A stretch of 64,000 bases of DNA, from assembly GCF_000220505.1 (NCBI RefSeq), contig NZ_AFPJ01000009.1:124001-188000 (forward strand). The letters run 5' to 3'. Source of the DNA: Microbulbifer agarilyticus S89 (GTDB taxonomy: Bacteria; Pseudomonadota; Gammaproteobacteria; Pseudomonadales; Cellvibrionaceae). Both the position numbers and the translations under genes were made by a program. Below the pieces are notes generated by a model. That model did not search any database. It saw only the letters and a list, made by a program, of their open reading frames with translations, and was not told where the DNA came from. Below, in pieces: positions 45,599 through 53,110 of the stretch (its first letter is position 1; each line of letters starts with the position of its first letter).

Positions 45599-46120
45599 TC
45601 AGTCGATCAGGCCGCGGTTGGCCCAATCCTGCGCACGCGTCATCAGCTTTTCAATAATGCTGTCCAGCTGGCCGCGCTCTTCTGCCGAAAGCGAGCCCAT
45701 AAGGTCATTCTCATACTGCTGCGCCAGCGGCACGATACGGTCGTATACATCGCGGCCCAACGGGGAAAGGTTCAGCACCTGGCGGCGACGATCGGCGAGG
45801 TCTTCACTGCGGGTGATGTAGTCGTTCTTAATCAGAATGGAAACCGCGCGACTGATCGCCACCTTGTCCATTGCGGTCTGCTCCACCAGGTCCGCTGCAG
45901 AAAGGTTTGGGAAGCGACCGAGAATCGCCATCACCCGCCATGCAGGGATGGTGAGGTCAAAGCGCGCGCTGTAGGCATCCGCAATGGCGTTACTCACTCG
46001 GTTGGAGAGAACGGACAGGCGATATGGCAGGAATTTTTCCAGCCGCAGATCATCCGGACGCACGGCATCGATAGGGTCGGAAAATTCCGTAGATGAGCTG
46101 TTGGAGTTATCGGTGGTCAT
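45599..46120 (-). CDS. MarR-family transcriptional regulator
   Basis: The 173-residue protein has a helical N-terminus (LRLEKFLPYRLSVLSNRVSNAIA) and a winged helix. Its recognition part is NLSAADLVEQTAMDKVAISRAVSILIKNDYITR, with the wing DLADRRRQVLNLSPLGRDVYDRI. The DRR wing is the MarR signature. It is divergent from maiA, and an 18-bp near-perfect palindrome lies between them at 46179-46196. In pseudomonads the MarR-like HmgR controls homogentisate genes including maiA, so a similar role is likely here. It may also read into the aminotransferase gene 92 bp downstream. Confidence 0.9.
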   Translation of the reverse strand: MTTDNSNSSSTEFSDPIDAVRPDDLRLEKFLPYRLSVLSNRVSNAIADAYSARFDLTIPAWRVMAILGRFPNLSAADLVEQTAMDKVAISRAVSILIKNDYITRSEDLADRRRQVLNLSPLGRDVYDRIVPLAQQYENDLMGSLSAEERGQLDSIIEKLMTRAQDWANRGLID

Positions 46121-46441
46121 CGCGGTCTCTACACCTGCTTAGGATCGGGTTGTACCAAATTTCAAATGTATCTAAAATTGGTTTCAATTGTAACCACTGC
46201 TGCAGGTTTTTTTGGGCTGCGTCGCAGCTCTTACAGGCAGCACGGTATAACCAGAAAAAATGAAAGAGCAAATTTCATCCGATTGGTCGCGCCCGCACCA
46301 CCCTGAAAGTTCGGCCACGATTATACGGTGTTTGACGCCATTTTTGTCACAATAGGGGTAGCGCACCCGCTATTTGCTTAACAGGGCGCACTCTTCGCCC
46401 TGCCGGGTCACCCACAGAAAACAATGTAAGGATTCAACGTG
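46121..46441. other. MarR-maiA divergent regulatory region
   Basis: The 321-bp gap contains the palindrome at 46179-46196 near the MarR gene. Near maiA, two RNA-type hairpins lie at 46351-46374 (AATAGGGGT paired with ACCC-GCTATT) and 46383-46401 (AGGGCG / CGCCCT), upstream of the maiA ribosome site AAGGA. No coding frame is credible. Confidence 0.55.
46179..46196. promoter_or_regulatory. Candidate MarR operator TGGTTTCAATTGTAACCA
   Basis: An 18-bp palindrome has 16 of 18 positions symmetrical and a CAATTG centre, 59 bp upstream of the MarR gene start. Size and position fit a MarR dimer site controlling both divergent genes. Confidence 0.6.
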
Positions 46442-47089
46442 ATGGAGCTCCACGGCTATTTTCGCTCATCTGCCAGTTACCGGGTACGGATCGGACTGAA
46501 CCTCAAGGGGCTGGCGTACCAGTATCACGCAGTGAACCTACTGAAAGGCGAACAAAAAGATGCCAAGCACCGGCAGCTCAACCCTCAGGGCCTGGTTCCC
46601 GCGTTGATCGACGACGGCAATGTGTTGACACAATCGCTGGCAATCCTGGAGTGGCTGGATGAACAACACCCATCCCCCGCCCTATTACCCACATCGCCTC
46701 TGGCGCGCGCGCAGATACGAGCACTGGCATACAATGTGGCATGCGATATACAACCGATCCAGAATCTGCGGGTGCTCAAATACCTACAGTCGGAGCTTGG
46801 CGCGAGTGATGAACAGAAGGTTCAGTGGGTGCGTCATTGGATCGGGCTGGGGTTTGCAGCACTGGAAACCCAACTGGCGGGACACATGCATGCGCAGCGC
46901 TATGCATTTGCCGCCGGCGACACACCCGGGCTGTTTGAGTGCTGCTTGATACCACAGATTTATAATGCCGAGCGCTTTGGCGTGGCGGTTTCAGACTACC
47001 CGACGATCTCGGCAATTGCGGATGCCTGTGACGCCCTTCCCGCGTTCCAGCAAGCGCGGCCGGAGAACCAGCCCGACAGCACCCTGTAG
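46442..47089 (+). CDS. maiA: Maleylacetoacetate isomerase (zeta-class GST)
   Basis: The 215-residue enzyme isomerises maleylacetoacetate to fumarylacetoacetate with glutathione, in tyrosine/phenylalanine degradation through homogentisate. The N-terminal LHGYFRSSASYRVRIGLNLKGL is the zeta-class motif, with Ala replacing the usual Cys of SSCxxRVR, as often in bacteria. QLNPQGLVPALIDDG and LTQSLAILEWLDEQHP are glutathione-site segments. CLIPQIYNAERFGV in the helical domain is also typical. AAGGA precedes the ATG by nine bases; a GTG one codon upstream is possible. The other homogentisate genes (hmgA, fahA) are not in the window. Confidence 0.92.
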   Translation: MELHGYFRSSASYRVRIGLNLKGLAYQYHAVNLLKGEQKDAKHRQLNPQGLVPALIDDGNVLTQSLAILEWLDEQHPSPALLPTSPLARAQIRALAYNVACDIQPIQNLRVLKYLQSELGASDEQKVQWVRHWIGLGFAALETQLAGHMHAQRYAFAAGDTPGLFECCLIPQIYNAERFGVAVSDYPTISAIADACDALPAFQQARPENQPDSTL

Positions 47090-47134
47090 CAGCTGGGCGC
47101 GACCATCAAAGGAAAGATGTTCAAAGGCGGGCTA

Positions 47135-48019
47135 TTAATAAGCCGGATACTCTGCAGCACGCAGCCACTTGGTCGCGATCCACTTTTCCCCCGCGAGCAC
47201 GGGGCTACCTCCATGCAGGCTCTGCAGATCCAGCTTGCCGTGCTCCCCCACATAAGAAAAGAACAGTGCAGCGCCTTTTTGTGGCTGCACCTCGAGCCCG
47301 ACCCGCGGAAAAACTGTTGCCCCGCCAGACTCCACATCACTTAAATACATAATCAAGGTGCCTACTCGCTGCCCACCGGCTGCGAGCACCTCCTGATTAC
47401 CCGGCTTCTCCGGGTCAAAAAAATCATAGTGCGGACGATACTCGCCACTCACGGGGTAGTGCAGGATCTGTAGTGGCTCGCCATGTGCCTCTGGCACCTT
47501 GAGCAGGCTTGCTATGCGCGCTTCGATGTCGGCAATTAATGGCGTTTCCCCGCGCGCAAAATGCGTGCCGCCACTGGTTCGGGAGGGCTTTAGTTCGAAC
47601 GCACCATGCTGTGTGTTCACCACACGAGAGGGACTCAGGTTTGGCCGAGACATCTCGACGAGTGCGTCGCACTCCCATTCGGCAAGGAAATTGGCAAACA
47701 ACACAATATTGGGTTGCCTAATGGCGAAACGCGCCTCCACTTGCTGGTCCCCCAGAGGAATGACACCCGTATTGAATGTGGGAAAGCGTACGTCTGGTTT
47801 GCGACTGGGAGTGACTGATGACGCAGCGCCCGGCGGCTGCTCACTGGGCGCGTCTTCTGCTGGAGCGTGAGCGCGGAAACACTGCTCAACCGCGTTGGCG
47901 ATGGTTGGCTGGTAACCGGCCTTGAGCAGCGCGTCGACTACCGCCGAACGCGACCGGCCATTGTGGATGGCATCCAGCATCCATTGCTGGAGCTCGGATT
48001 CAAGCTCTGCAAATTCCAT
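47135..48019 (-). CDS. 2OG-Fe(II) oxygenase, prolyl 4-hydroxylase type
   Basis: The 294-residue protein starts at the ATG at 48019; a GTG at 48061 is an alternative. The N-terminal 70 residues are helical (LQQWMLDAIHNGRSRSAVVDALL) and resemble a small domain that detects a target. The C-terminal 200 residues form the P4Hc double-stranded beta helix. Iron ligands are His and Asp in HYDFFD and the later His in EHGKLDLQSLHGG. The 2-oxoglutarate-binding Lys is in GEKWIATKWLR. It probably hydroxylates proline in a protein or free amino acid; the target is unknown. It is the last gene of the ECF module starting at 49975. Confidence 0.87.
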   Translation of the reverse strand: MEFAELESELQQWMLDAIHNGRSRSAVVDALLKAGYQPTIANAVEQCFRAHAPAEDAPSEQPPGAASSVTPSRKPDVRFPTFNTGVIPLGDQQVEARFAIRQPNIVLFANFLAEWECDALVEMSRPNLSPSRVVNTQHGAFELKPSRTSGGTHFARGETPLIADIEARIASLLKVPEAHGEPLQILHYPVSGEYRPHYDFFDPEKPGNQEVLAAGGQRVGTLIMYLSDVESGGATVFPRVGLEVQPQKGAALFFSYVGEHGKLDLQSLHGGSPVLAGEKWIATKWLRAAEYPAY

Positions 48020-48075
48020 AGGCGATCCCGGCCTACACAAGTGGTGCCCCGGGCTGAACACCCGGAGCGAAAGAG

Positions 48076-48513
48076 TCAGCGGCGCGCCGCGACGATCCCT
48101 CCCGTCATGGCAGCAAATGCGCCGAGAATGCCGACGCCCACCAGGCTATACAAGCTAATGCTGTGCTCTGAGATACTCGCCAGCAGGTCCTGGAGGGGGA
48201 ACTGCCAGCACACAATGGCAGACGCTGCGACAACCGCCGCATACTGATAACGGGTCGCACGGCGCTCAGCGCGCTTTGCTGGCACCGGCGGTAACTCCGC
48301 CAATACGCGGTCACAGAAGCCCGCATCGTCTACATGTGGCTCGTTGAACTGAAGCTGCTGGGAAAGCCACGTGTCAAAGTCAGGCTCGCCATCCATTGCC
48401 GGATGAGAGCCACTTACAACACCGTTTTTTATCACCATACCTGTTGATCCATCTCTCTTGTGAGAGGAAATACCCTTTTCGGGCTTCATGGACTGTTTAT
48501 CGAAATCAGCCAC
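48076..48513 (-). CDS. Putative membrane anti-sigma factor
   Basis: The 145-residue protein starts at a GTG at 48513 with the very strong ribosome site AGGAGGAGG seven bases upstream, overlapping the sigma gene by eight bases. The N-terminal 85 residues are soluble with a segment FDTWLSQQLQFNEPHVDDAGFCDRVLAELP, expected to bind the sigma factor. Two hydrophobic helices follow (YAAVVAASAIVCWQF and LYSLVGVGILGAFAA). No HxxxCxxC zinc motif is present. Position and topology argue for an anti-sigma partner, but the sequence alone is not diagnostic. Confidence 0.7.
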   Translation of the reverse strand: MADFDKQSMKPEKGISSHKRDGSTGMVIKNGVVSGSHPAMDGEPDFDTWLSQQLQFNEPHVDDAGFCDRVLAELPPVPAKRAERRATRYQYAAVVAASAIVCWQFPLQDLLASISEHSISLYSLVGVGILGAFAAMTGGIVAARR

Positions 48514-49060
48514 TCACTACCTCCTCCTGCCAGGCCTGAAGCAGAGACTGCAACTTGGCCCGCGCGCGGTTGACATGGGATTTTACCGTGCCCAGCGGCA
48601 ACTTCATAATACTGGCGGCTTCTTCATGTGAAAAACCGCGCTGCATACACAAGTGCACCGCCTGTCTCTGGGCGTCACTTAACTCCCCCATGGCCGAATT
48701 CAGGTCCCTGGCCATACCCAGCTGTTGCGCTTCTTCGACGCTTTCCTGGGCCTGTGCGGAATCTACCGCATCCTGATCGACTACCGGAGCATTCTTACGC
48801 TTATGGCTCATGACCAGATTGTAGGCGATACGGTACAGCCAGGTGCTAAACCTGGCATCGCCCCGGAATGCCGGCAGCGCCTTGTAGGCTTTGATAAAAG
48901 CCTCCTGCGCCATATCGTCCGCAAGCCCCTGGTCGCCATCGCACAGTTGACGAAGCGAGAATCGCAACTGTGACTGATAGCGACGAACCAGCTGGGCGTA
49001 AGCCCGCTGGTCCCCGTCTTCGACGACGCGCTTGATCAGATCCTCATCATCGAGGTTCAT
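48506..49060 (-). CDS. ECF RNA polymerase sigma factor
   Basis: The 184-residue sigma factor has region 2 in YAQLVRRYQSQLRFSLRQL, DMAQEAFIKAYKALPAFRG and FSTWLYRIAYNLVMSHKRK. Region 4 is in GELSDAQRQAVHLCMQRGFSHEEAA and KLPLGTVKSHVNRARAKLQ. It differs from the ChrR-linked sigma at 33754. It begins 12 bp behind a membrane-protein gene and overlaps its presumed anti-sigma gene. AAGGA precedes the ATG. Target promoters cannot be read from this window. Confidence 0.92.
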   Translation of the reverse strand: MNLDDEDLIKRVVEDGDQRAYAQLVRRYQSQLRFSLRQLCDGDQGLADDMAQEAFIKAYKALPAFRGDARFSTWLYRIAYNLVMSHKRKNAPVVDQDAVDSAQAQESVEEAQQLGMARDLNSAMGELSDAQRQAVHLCMQRGFSHEEAASIMKLPLGTVKSHVNRARAKLQSLLQAWQEEVVSG

Positions 49061-49072
49061 GACTGGTTATCC

Positions 49073-49975
49073 TTAACCCGCTTGCTGGTGATCGTGCTTC
49101 CAGTTGATGTAGCGGGCGACCCCAATAAAGAGAGGGATCAATCCGAGGCTACCCACACCGACGCCAGCAGAGGCAGACAGGAAGATAAACACTGCCGCAC
49201 CCACCGCTATCAGGGTAATTCCTCGGTCTTTGTTGTTGGCACTGGCACCTTCACGGTCCAGCGCATCCAGCAGCTCTGGCGGAATGTCGCGACCTTCAGA
49301 GACCATCCGGTTGATGTTTTCCATCACCAGCTGCTTCTTGCGGTAGCTGTTGCGGGTAACCAGCCAGACAATCAGGATCGGCGTGCCGAAAACAGCCAGG
49401 ATCGCGACTACCGGGATCAGCCACTCCATATCCGGGCCACTGGAGCGGTGCCCATGGCGCGACTCCTCATGCGCCTCATAGACGCGCTCATGAATACGCT
49501 CGGCACGCTCTCGCGCCCGCTCCGCCCGCTCGCGGATACGCTCTGCCTGCTCCAGGTCGGCCTTGATACCGATTTCGACATTGCGTGGCACCGAATCCAG
49601 CGCCTGCTCCACGACCAGGCCCTTCTCATCCAGAATGCCCTTTTCTTCCAGCTGGCGATAAATACGCTGGGTGACCTCGCCGCCGAAGGCTTCCCCGAGG
49701 TCTATTTCGACGCTGCCACTCTCACCGTTTTCGTCCCGGGTGTGAATGCGCAGGCTACCGTCTTCCTGGCGCAGGATGCGTACCTGCTTGGTGACCTTCT
49801 TCTCAACCGGCTCCACCGGTTCCACCGCGGGCGCCTCGGGCACCGGCGGCGCGGGGGGCGCAGCGCCCTCTTCCTGGGCCAGCAGGCTGCCGGAAATACT
49901 CATTCCCAGCGTGGCTGTCAGCGCCAGCAGCCAGGCATTCATTCGGCTGCGTTTCTTCATTTCATTCGCTCTCAT
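49073..49975 (-). CDS. DUF6249-type membrane protein with charged coiled region
   Basis: The protein has about 300 residues. The start is unclear between ATG 49975 and ATG 49960. A signal peptide (NAWLLALTATLGMSISGSLLAQ) precedes a Pro/Glu/Val-rich linker (about 30-60). Next comes a beta-rich part, RILRQEDGSLRIHTRDE. Residues about 150-180 are a strongly charged helix (RIRERAERARERAERIHERV). Two or three hydrophobic helices follow (LIPVVAILAVFGTPILIVWLV, ITLIAVGAAVFIFLSASAG, LGLIPLFIGVARYI). The C-terminal half matches DUF6249-type proteins found before ECF sigma genes. It probably senses or reports envelope state; this is inferred. Confidence 0.75.
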   Translation of the reverse strand: MRANEMKKRSRMNAWLLALTATLGMSISGSLLAQEEGAAPPAPPVPEAPAVEPVEPVEKKVTKQVRILRQEDGSLRIHTRDENGESGSVEIDLGEAFGGEVTQRIYRQLEEKGILDEKGLVVEQALDSVPRNVEIGIKADLEQAERIRERAERARERAERIHERVYEAHEESRHGHRSSGPDMEWLIPVVAILAVFGTPILIVWLVTRNSYRKKQLVMENINRMVSEGRDIPPELLDALDREGASANNKDRGITLIAVGAAVFIFLSASAGVGVGSLGLIPLFIGVARYINWKHDHQQAG

Positions 49976-50227
49976 TGGTGTTATCTCGCTCTTACTGATC
50001 TGAGGCAAAACAAGTCTTCCCTTACTCGACCCTCACTGGCGACGGTCCGGAAGTGACACGCTATCATCAACAACCGTCAATGGCGTGGGATTGTACCTTT
50101 TTTGGGCAACGGGTATCAGGGGCTCAACATCGCGCCGCTGGTATCACCTTGCCCCTAAAGGACGTGGGCACCGCCGGGTTTGGATGCAAGCTGTCAAAAA
50201 AATTTAACCGAGCAACGGGAGCAACGA

Positions 50228-50857
50228 ATGCACCAGAGTGAGAACACCCCCTCAGACGTCCTGCAGTTCTGGTTTGGCAGCACCGATCTGGGTGCCATGC
50301 CGAGCAAAGAGGTCCGCAGCCGCTGGTTCCAGCGCAGTGACGACTTCGACCGCGAGATCGAGCTGCGCTTCTCGTCTGCCATCGGTCGTGCAATCGAGGG
50401 TAAATTGAGTAACTGGGAATCGTCCCTGGACGGGCAGCTGGGACTGATACTGCTTTGTGATCAATTTCCGCGCAATATCTACCGGGGCTCTGCACAAGCA
50501 TTCGCTGGGGACCCGCGCGCGCTCAAGATCAGCCAGTCTATGGCCGATGTGGATTGGCAGGGACAGCTGGGCCTGCACCAGCGCGCAATCTTTGGTATGC
50601 CACTGGAGCACTCGGAGCGATCAGACATACAGCGGCAGTCGGTCGCCTACTTCCTGCGGCTGCGACAGGACTTTGCCAGAGATAAACCCGGTGTATCACC
50701 GGAGGATACGCAGGCAGCGGAGAGTTACTACCGCTTCGCCCGCGCACACCAGGACGTGATTGAGCAGTTTGGCCGCTACCCCCATCGTAACTTGGCGCTC
50801 GGCAGGGAAAGTACTCCCGCGGAGCAGCAGTGGTTAGAACAAGGTGGCGGATTCTAG
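50228..50857 (+). CDS. DUF924 family protein
   Basis: The 209-residue protein starts at the ATG at 50228, with GGGAG seven bases upstream. DUF924 markers are DVLQFWFG at the start, SRWFQRSDDFDREIELRF, LILLCDQFPRNIYRGS with AFAGDPRAL, and RFGRYPHRN-type text near the end (IEQFGRYPHRNLALGRES). The fold is a TPR-like all-alpha structure. No biochemical function is established. It is monocistronic, divergent from the DUF6249-sigma operon. Confidence 0.92.
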   Translation: MHQSENTPSDVLQFWFGSTDLGAMPSKEVRSRWFQRSDDFDREIELRFSSAIGRAIEGKLSNWESSLDGQLGLILLCDQFPRNIYRGSAQAFAGDPRALKISQSMADVDWQGQLGLHQRAIFGMPLEHSERSDIQRQSVAYFLRLRQDFARDKPGVSPEDTQAAESYYRFARAHQDVIEQFGRYPHRNLALGRESTPAEQQWLEQGGGF

Positions 50858-50913
50858 CGGTTTGCTGGACGCGTCACTGCGCGTACACTTACGCGCCATG
50901 TAGGGATTTGCGG

Positions 50914-50954
50914 TTGACACTGAATATACATACAGATACTGTACATCCATACAG
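50914..50954 (+). promoter_or_regulatory. yebG promoter overlapped by two LexA boxes
   Basis: A -35 TTGACA (50914-50919), 17-bp spacer and -10 TACTGT (50937-50942). Two CTG-N10-CAG sites overlap it: CTGAATATACATACAG (50920-50935) and CTGTACATCCATACAG (50939-50954). The second is a close match to the gammaproteobacterial LexA consensus. Repression and SOS induction of yebG follow. Confidence 0.85.
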
Positions 50955-51019
50955 AAACAACACAGAATCATAATTCACGATACCGATACTCACGATATCA
51001 AGACCTTAGGAGGCCCAGT

Positions 51020-51328
51020 ATGGCGGTAGTAGCCGTTTGGAAATGTGATAGAGACGGAGCCATGTTCGACAATAAAAAAGATGCCGAAGAACACGACAAG
51101 ATGCTGGAGCTTGCCGCCAACATCACCGCTTTGATCGAGCGCAATGTAGAAGGTGTATCAGAAGAAGCCAGTGAAGAAATCGGCCTGATGCTGGCGAAGC
51201 GCCGTGAAGTACTGGCCAAAGCCTGTAAGGGCAAGCCGGAAGAGCTGCTGGCCGCAGAAGAAGTGAGCGAGCAGCAAGAAGCGGAAACTGCCGAAGAAAA
51301 CGTTACCCCGCTGGCGGTAAACCAGTAA
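51020..51328 (+). CDS. yebG: YebG family SOS-induced protein
   Basis: The 102-residue protein belongs to the YebG family, a small DNA-damage-inducible protein of unknown activity. The opening MAVVAVWKCDRDGAMFDNKKDAEEHDKMLE is split by the family's conserved Cys and Asp residues. The helix ALIERNVEGVSEEASEEIGL follows. The C-terminal 25 residues are acidic and low-complexity (EEVSEQQEAETAEENV), longer than in E. coli. TAGGAGG gives a strong ribosome site. Two LexA boxes precede it and a terminator follows, so it is a stand-alone SOS gene. Confidence 0.95.
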   Translation: MAVVAVWKCDRDGAMFDNKKDAEEHDKMLELAANITALIERNVEGVSEEASEEIGLMLAKRREVLAKACKGKPEELLAAEEVSEQQEAETAEENVTPLAVNQ

Positions 51329-51370
51329 TCCCCCCGGACACCAATATTCTGGTTTCCATCCCTGTACTAT

Positions 51371-51393
51371 GCCCGGCTTGCCGGGCTTTTTTT
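51371..51393 (+). terminator. Rho-independent terminator of yebG
   Basis: The stem GCCCGGC / GCCGGGC with a TT loop is followed by seven T, 43 bp past the yebG stop. Confidence 0.92.
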
Positions 51394-51425
51394 CGCCCGG
51401 CAAAGCGCTACAGGAAAGTGGATTT

Positions 51426-51818
51426 TCAGAATACCGAGACGATGTTGACCAACGCGAGAATGGTGATCACCACCCAGGTCAACAGAGTGCCCCAAAAACG
51501 CCCCTTGTGATAGCCACCCTTACCGCCAACCAGGCCAATCGCATGAAGGATTCGCGCGAATACCAGCACACCGCCTAAACAATGCAGCCAGATTGCGGAG
51601 AGGCCGTTGATTTCGGCTATCAGCAACAGGATTAGCGCCAGCGGAATATATTCGATCGCGTTCGCATGAGTACGTATCAGTACCCTACCCAGCTTGTCGC
51701 CACCGGTACCAATACCGACCTTGTTGCCGCGGCGAAACTTCACCACATTGAACGCAAGCGCAAGCACTAGTAACGCACAAAGACCGCTATACAGTGCCGT
51801 GATTTCTACACTCATCAT
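51426..51818 (-). CDS. MAPEG family membrane protein
   Basis: This 130-residue inner-membrane protein has four hydrophobic helices. The MAPEG pattern is RTHANAIEYIPLALILLLIAE, followed by ARILHAIGL. Eukaryotic relatives are microsomal glutathione transferases and leukotriene synthases. Bacterial ones are mostly uncharacterised. The ATG overlaps the amidohydrolase stop by four bases, so it is the third gene of that operon. Confidence 0.9.
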   Translation of the reverse strand: MMSVEITALYSGLCALLVLALAFNVVKFRRGNKVGIGTGGDKLGRVLIRTHANAIEYIPLALILLLIAEINGLSAIWLHCLGGVLVFARILHAIGLVGGKGGYHKGRFWGTLLTWVVITILALVNIVSVF

Positions 51819-53110
51819 TTTTTGTACCCATGTTCTGTACCCGCTTTGGGGCTTAAATATCGATCCCGCAAACGGGTTGAACGATTGACCAGAGACTGCG
51901 GCTTGCCATCAATCATCACCAGCTCTGCAAACGAGGTAACCTCCAGCGGATCCCCGCTCCATAACACCAATTCCGCGGTGTTACCGGGTGCCAGCACGCC
52001 GGCATCCATCCCAAAGGTTTGCGCAACATTGGCGGTGATCGCGCGCACACCCTCCTCAAACGGCAATCCGTAAGCCACCGCATTTCCGGCTGCCTGCCGC
52101 GACAGGTAGCTATTGTGGGATCCGGCATAGCCCGGGCCGCTGATCGCAACCGTTACGCCCGCGTCATGCAGCAATGCCGCGTTGTCCATGCGTGCCCCCA
52201 ATTTCTCGAAGGCATCCGGGGTGTTCCCCATTACATCGACCACAACCGGCACGCGCGCTTTGGACAATTGTTCTGCAACCATCCAGCCTTCCGCGGCACC
52301 CACGAGAATCAACTTGAGCTGGTATTGGTTTGCGAGTGCGAGCAAATGCAGGATATCGCTTGCGCGGTCGGCATTGATCATCAGCGGCTGCTCACCGCGC
52401 AGCAGTGGCTGCAGGGACTCGAGATCGGCAACCGAGTAATCCAGCTCGCGCCACTCGCCGCGACGCACCTGATCCCGGTTCTCTGCATACTCCTGCGCCT
52501 GCGCCAGCGCATTCGCGATTTGCGCATACGCCATGGCACGGCTACCGCCGGCTAGCTCCGCACCATATTCACCAAAGTAAGCGCGCTGTACCAAATTGGG
52601 CTTGGTCACGCTGTCGAAATCGCCGGTCAGCTTGATCGCAAAGCCCTGCCCTGCGAACACCTTTTCACTGCTGTAAGGCAGAACAACCGCGCGGGTCAGG
52701 CCACCAGCCCGGTTGAACGGAATCAGAGTGGAATGCGGGTTAAACGCCACCACCGGGTCAAACCCGGCACCGATAGACTGCTCTTCGATCGCCCCATCGT
52801 TGGTGGAGGCCGCAGCGCCGATTTCCGTCAGCCCGAGCTCGCTGCTCGGCGCAATCAGTCCTGGCGTGATTACCTTACCGCGACCGTCGATTACCAGGTC
52901 CGCGGGAATATCCCCCAAATCCTCGGCAATCTGAGCAATCTGCCCGTCACGCACCAACAGGTCACCACTATCCAGGGTCCCCTGCTCGCTGAGCGTTACG
53001 ATCTGGGCATCTTTTATCAGAATGGTTTCAGCACTTGCTGTACCAACCAGGCATACCAGACCGAACAAAGAAGCTTTTAGCTTGGTTTTCACATTGATTG
53101 AGATACCCAT
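51815..53110 (-). CDS. Amidohydrolase-fold secreted protein lacking metal ligands
   Basis: The 431-residue protein has a Sec signal peptide (ASLFGLVCLVGTASA) and an imidazolonepropionase-like amidohydrolase fold. The N-terminal beta sandwich is in LIKDAQIVTLSEQGTLDSGD. Where active members have the HxH of the first barrel strand, this one reads VITPGLIAPSSELGLTEIG. The later His-His ligands and the Asp that would follow SGP-type strands are also missing (LVGAAEGW, ISGPGYAGSHNS). NTAELVLWSGDPLEVTS near the end is the normal family C-terminus. It is probably a catalytically dead partner of the intact paralogue next to it. ATG overlaps that gene's stop by one base. Confidence 0.82.
   Translation of the reverse strand: MGISINVKTKLKASLFGLVCLVGTASAETILIKDAQIVTLSEQGTLDSGDLLVRDGQIAQIAEDLGDIPADLVIDGRGKVITPGLIAPSSELGLTEIGAAASTNDGAIEEQSIGAGFDPVVAFNPHSTLIPFNRAGGLTRAVVLPYSSEKVFAGQGFAIKLTGDFDSVTKPNLVQRAYFGEYGAELAGGSRAMAYAQIANALAQAQEYAENRDQVRRGEWRELDYSVADLESLQPLLRGEQPLMINADRASDILHLLALANQYQLKLILVGAAEGWMVAEQLSKARVPVVVDVMGNTPDAFEKLGARMDNAALLHDAGVTVAISGPGYAGSHNSYLSRQAAGNAVAYGLPFEEGVRAITANVAQTFGMDAGVLAPGNTAELVLWSGDPLEVTSFAELVMIDGKPQSLVNRSTRLRDRYLSPKAGTEHGYKK

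Noticed and set aside
49082-50056. Long open frame on the plus strand opposite the DUF6249-type gene
   Set aside because: It is a shadow of a GC-rich codon pattern; the minus-strand frame has signal peptide, helices and operon context.
51815-53110. Second amidohydrolase as a pseudogene
   Set aside because: The frame is full length with an intact signal peptide and conserved C-terminus; only the metal ligands are lost, so a maintained pseudoenzyme is more likely.
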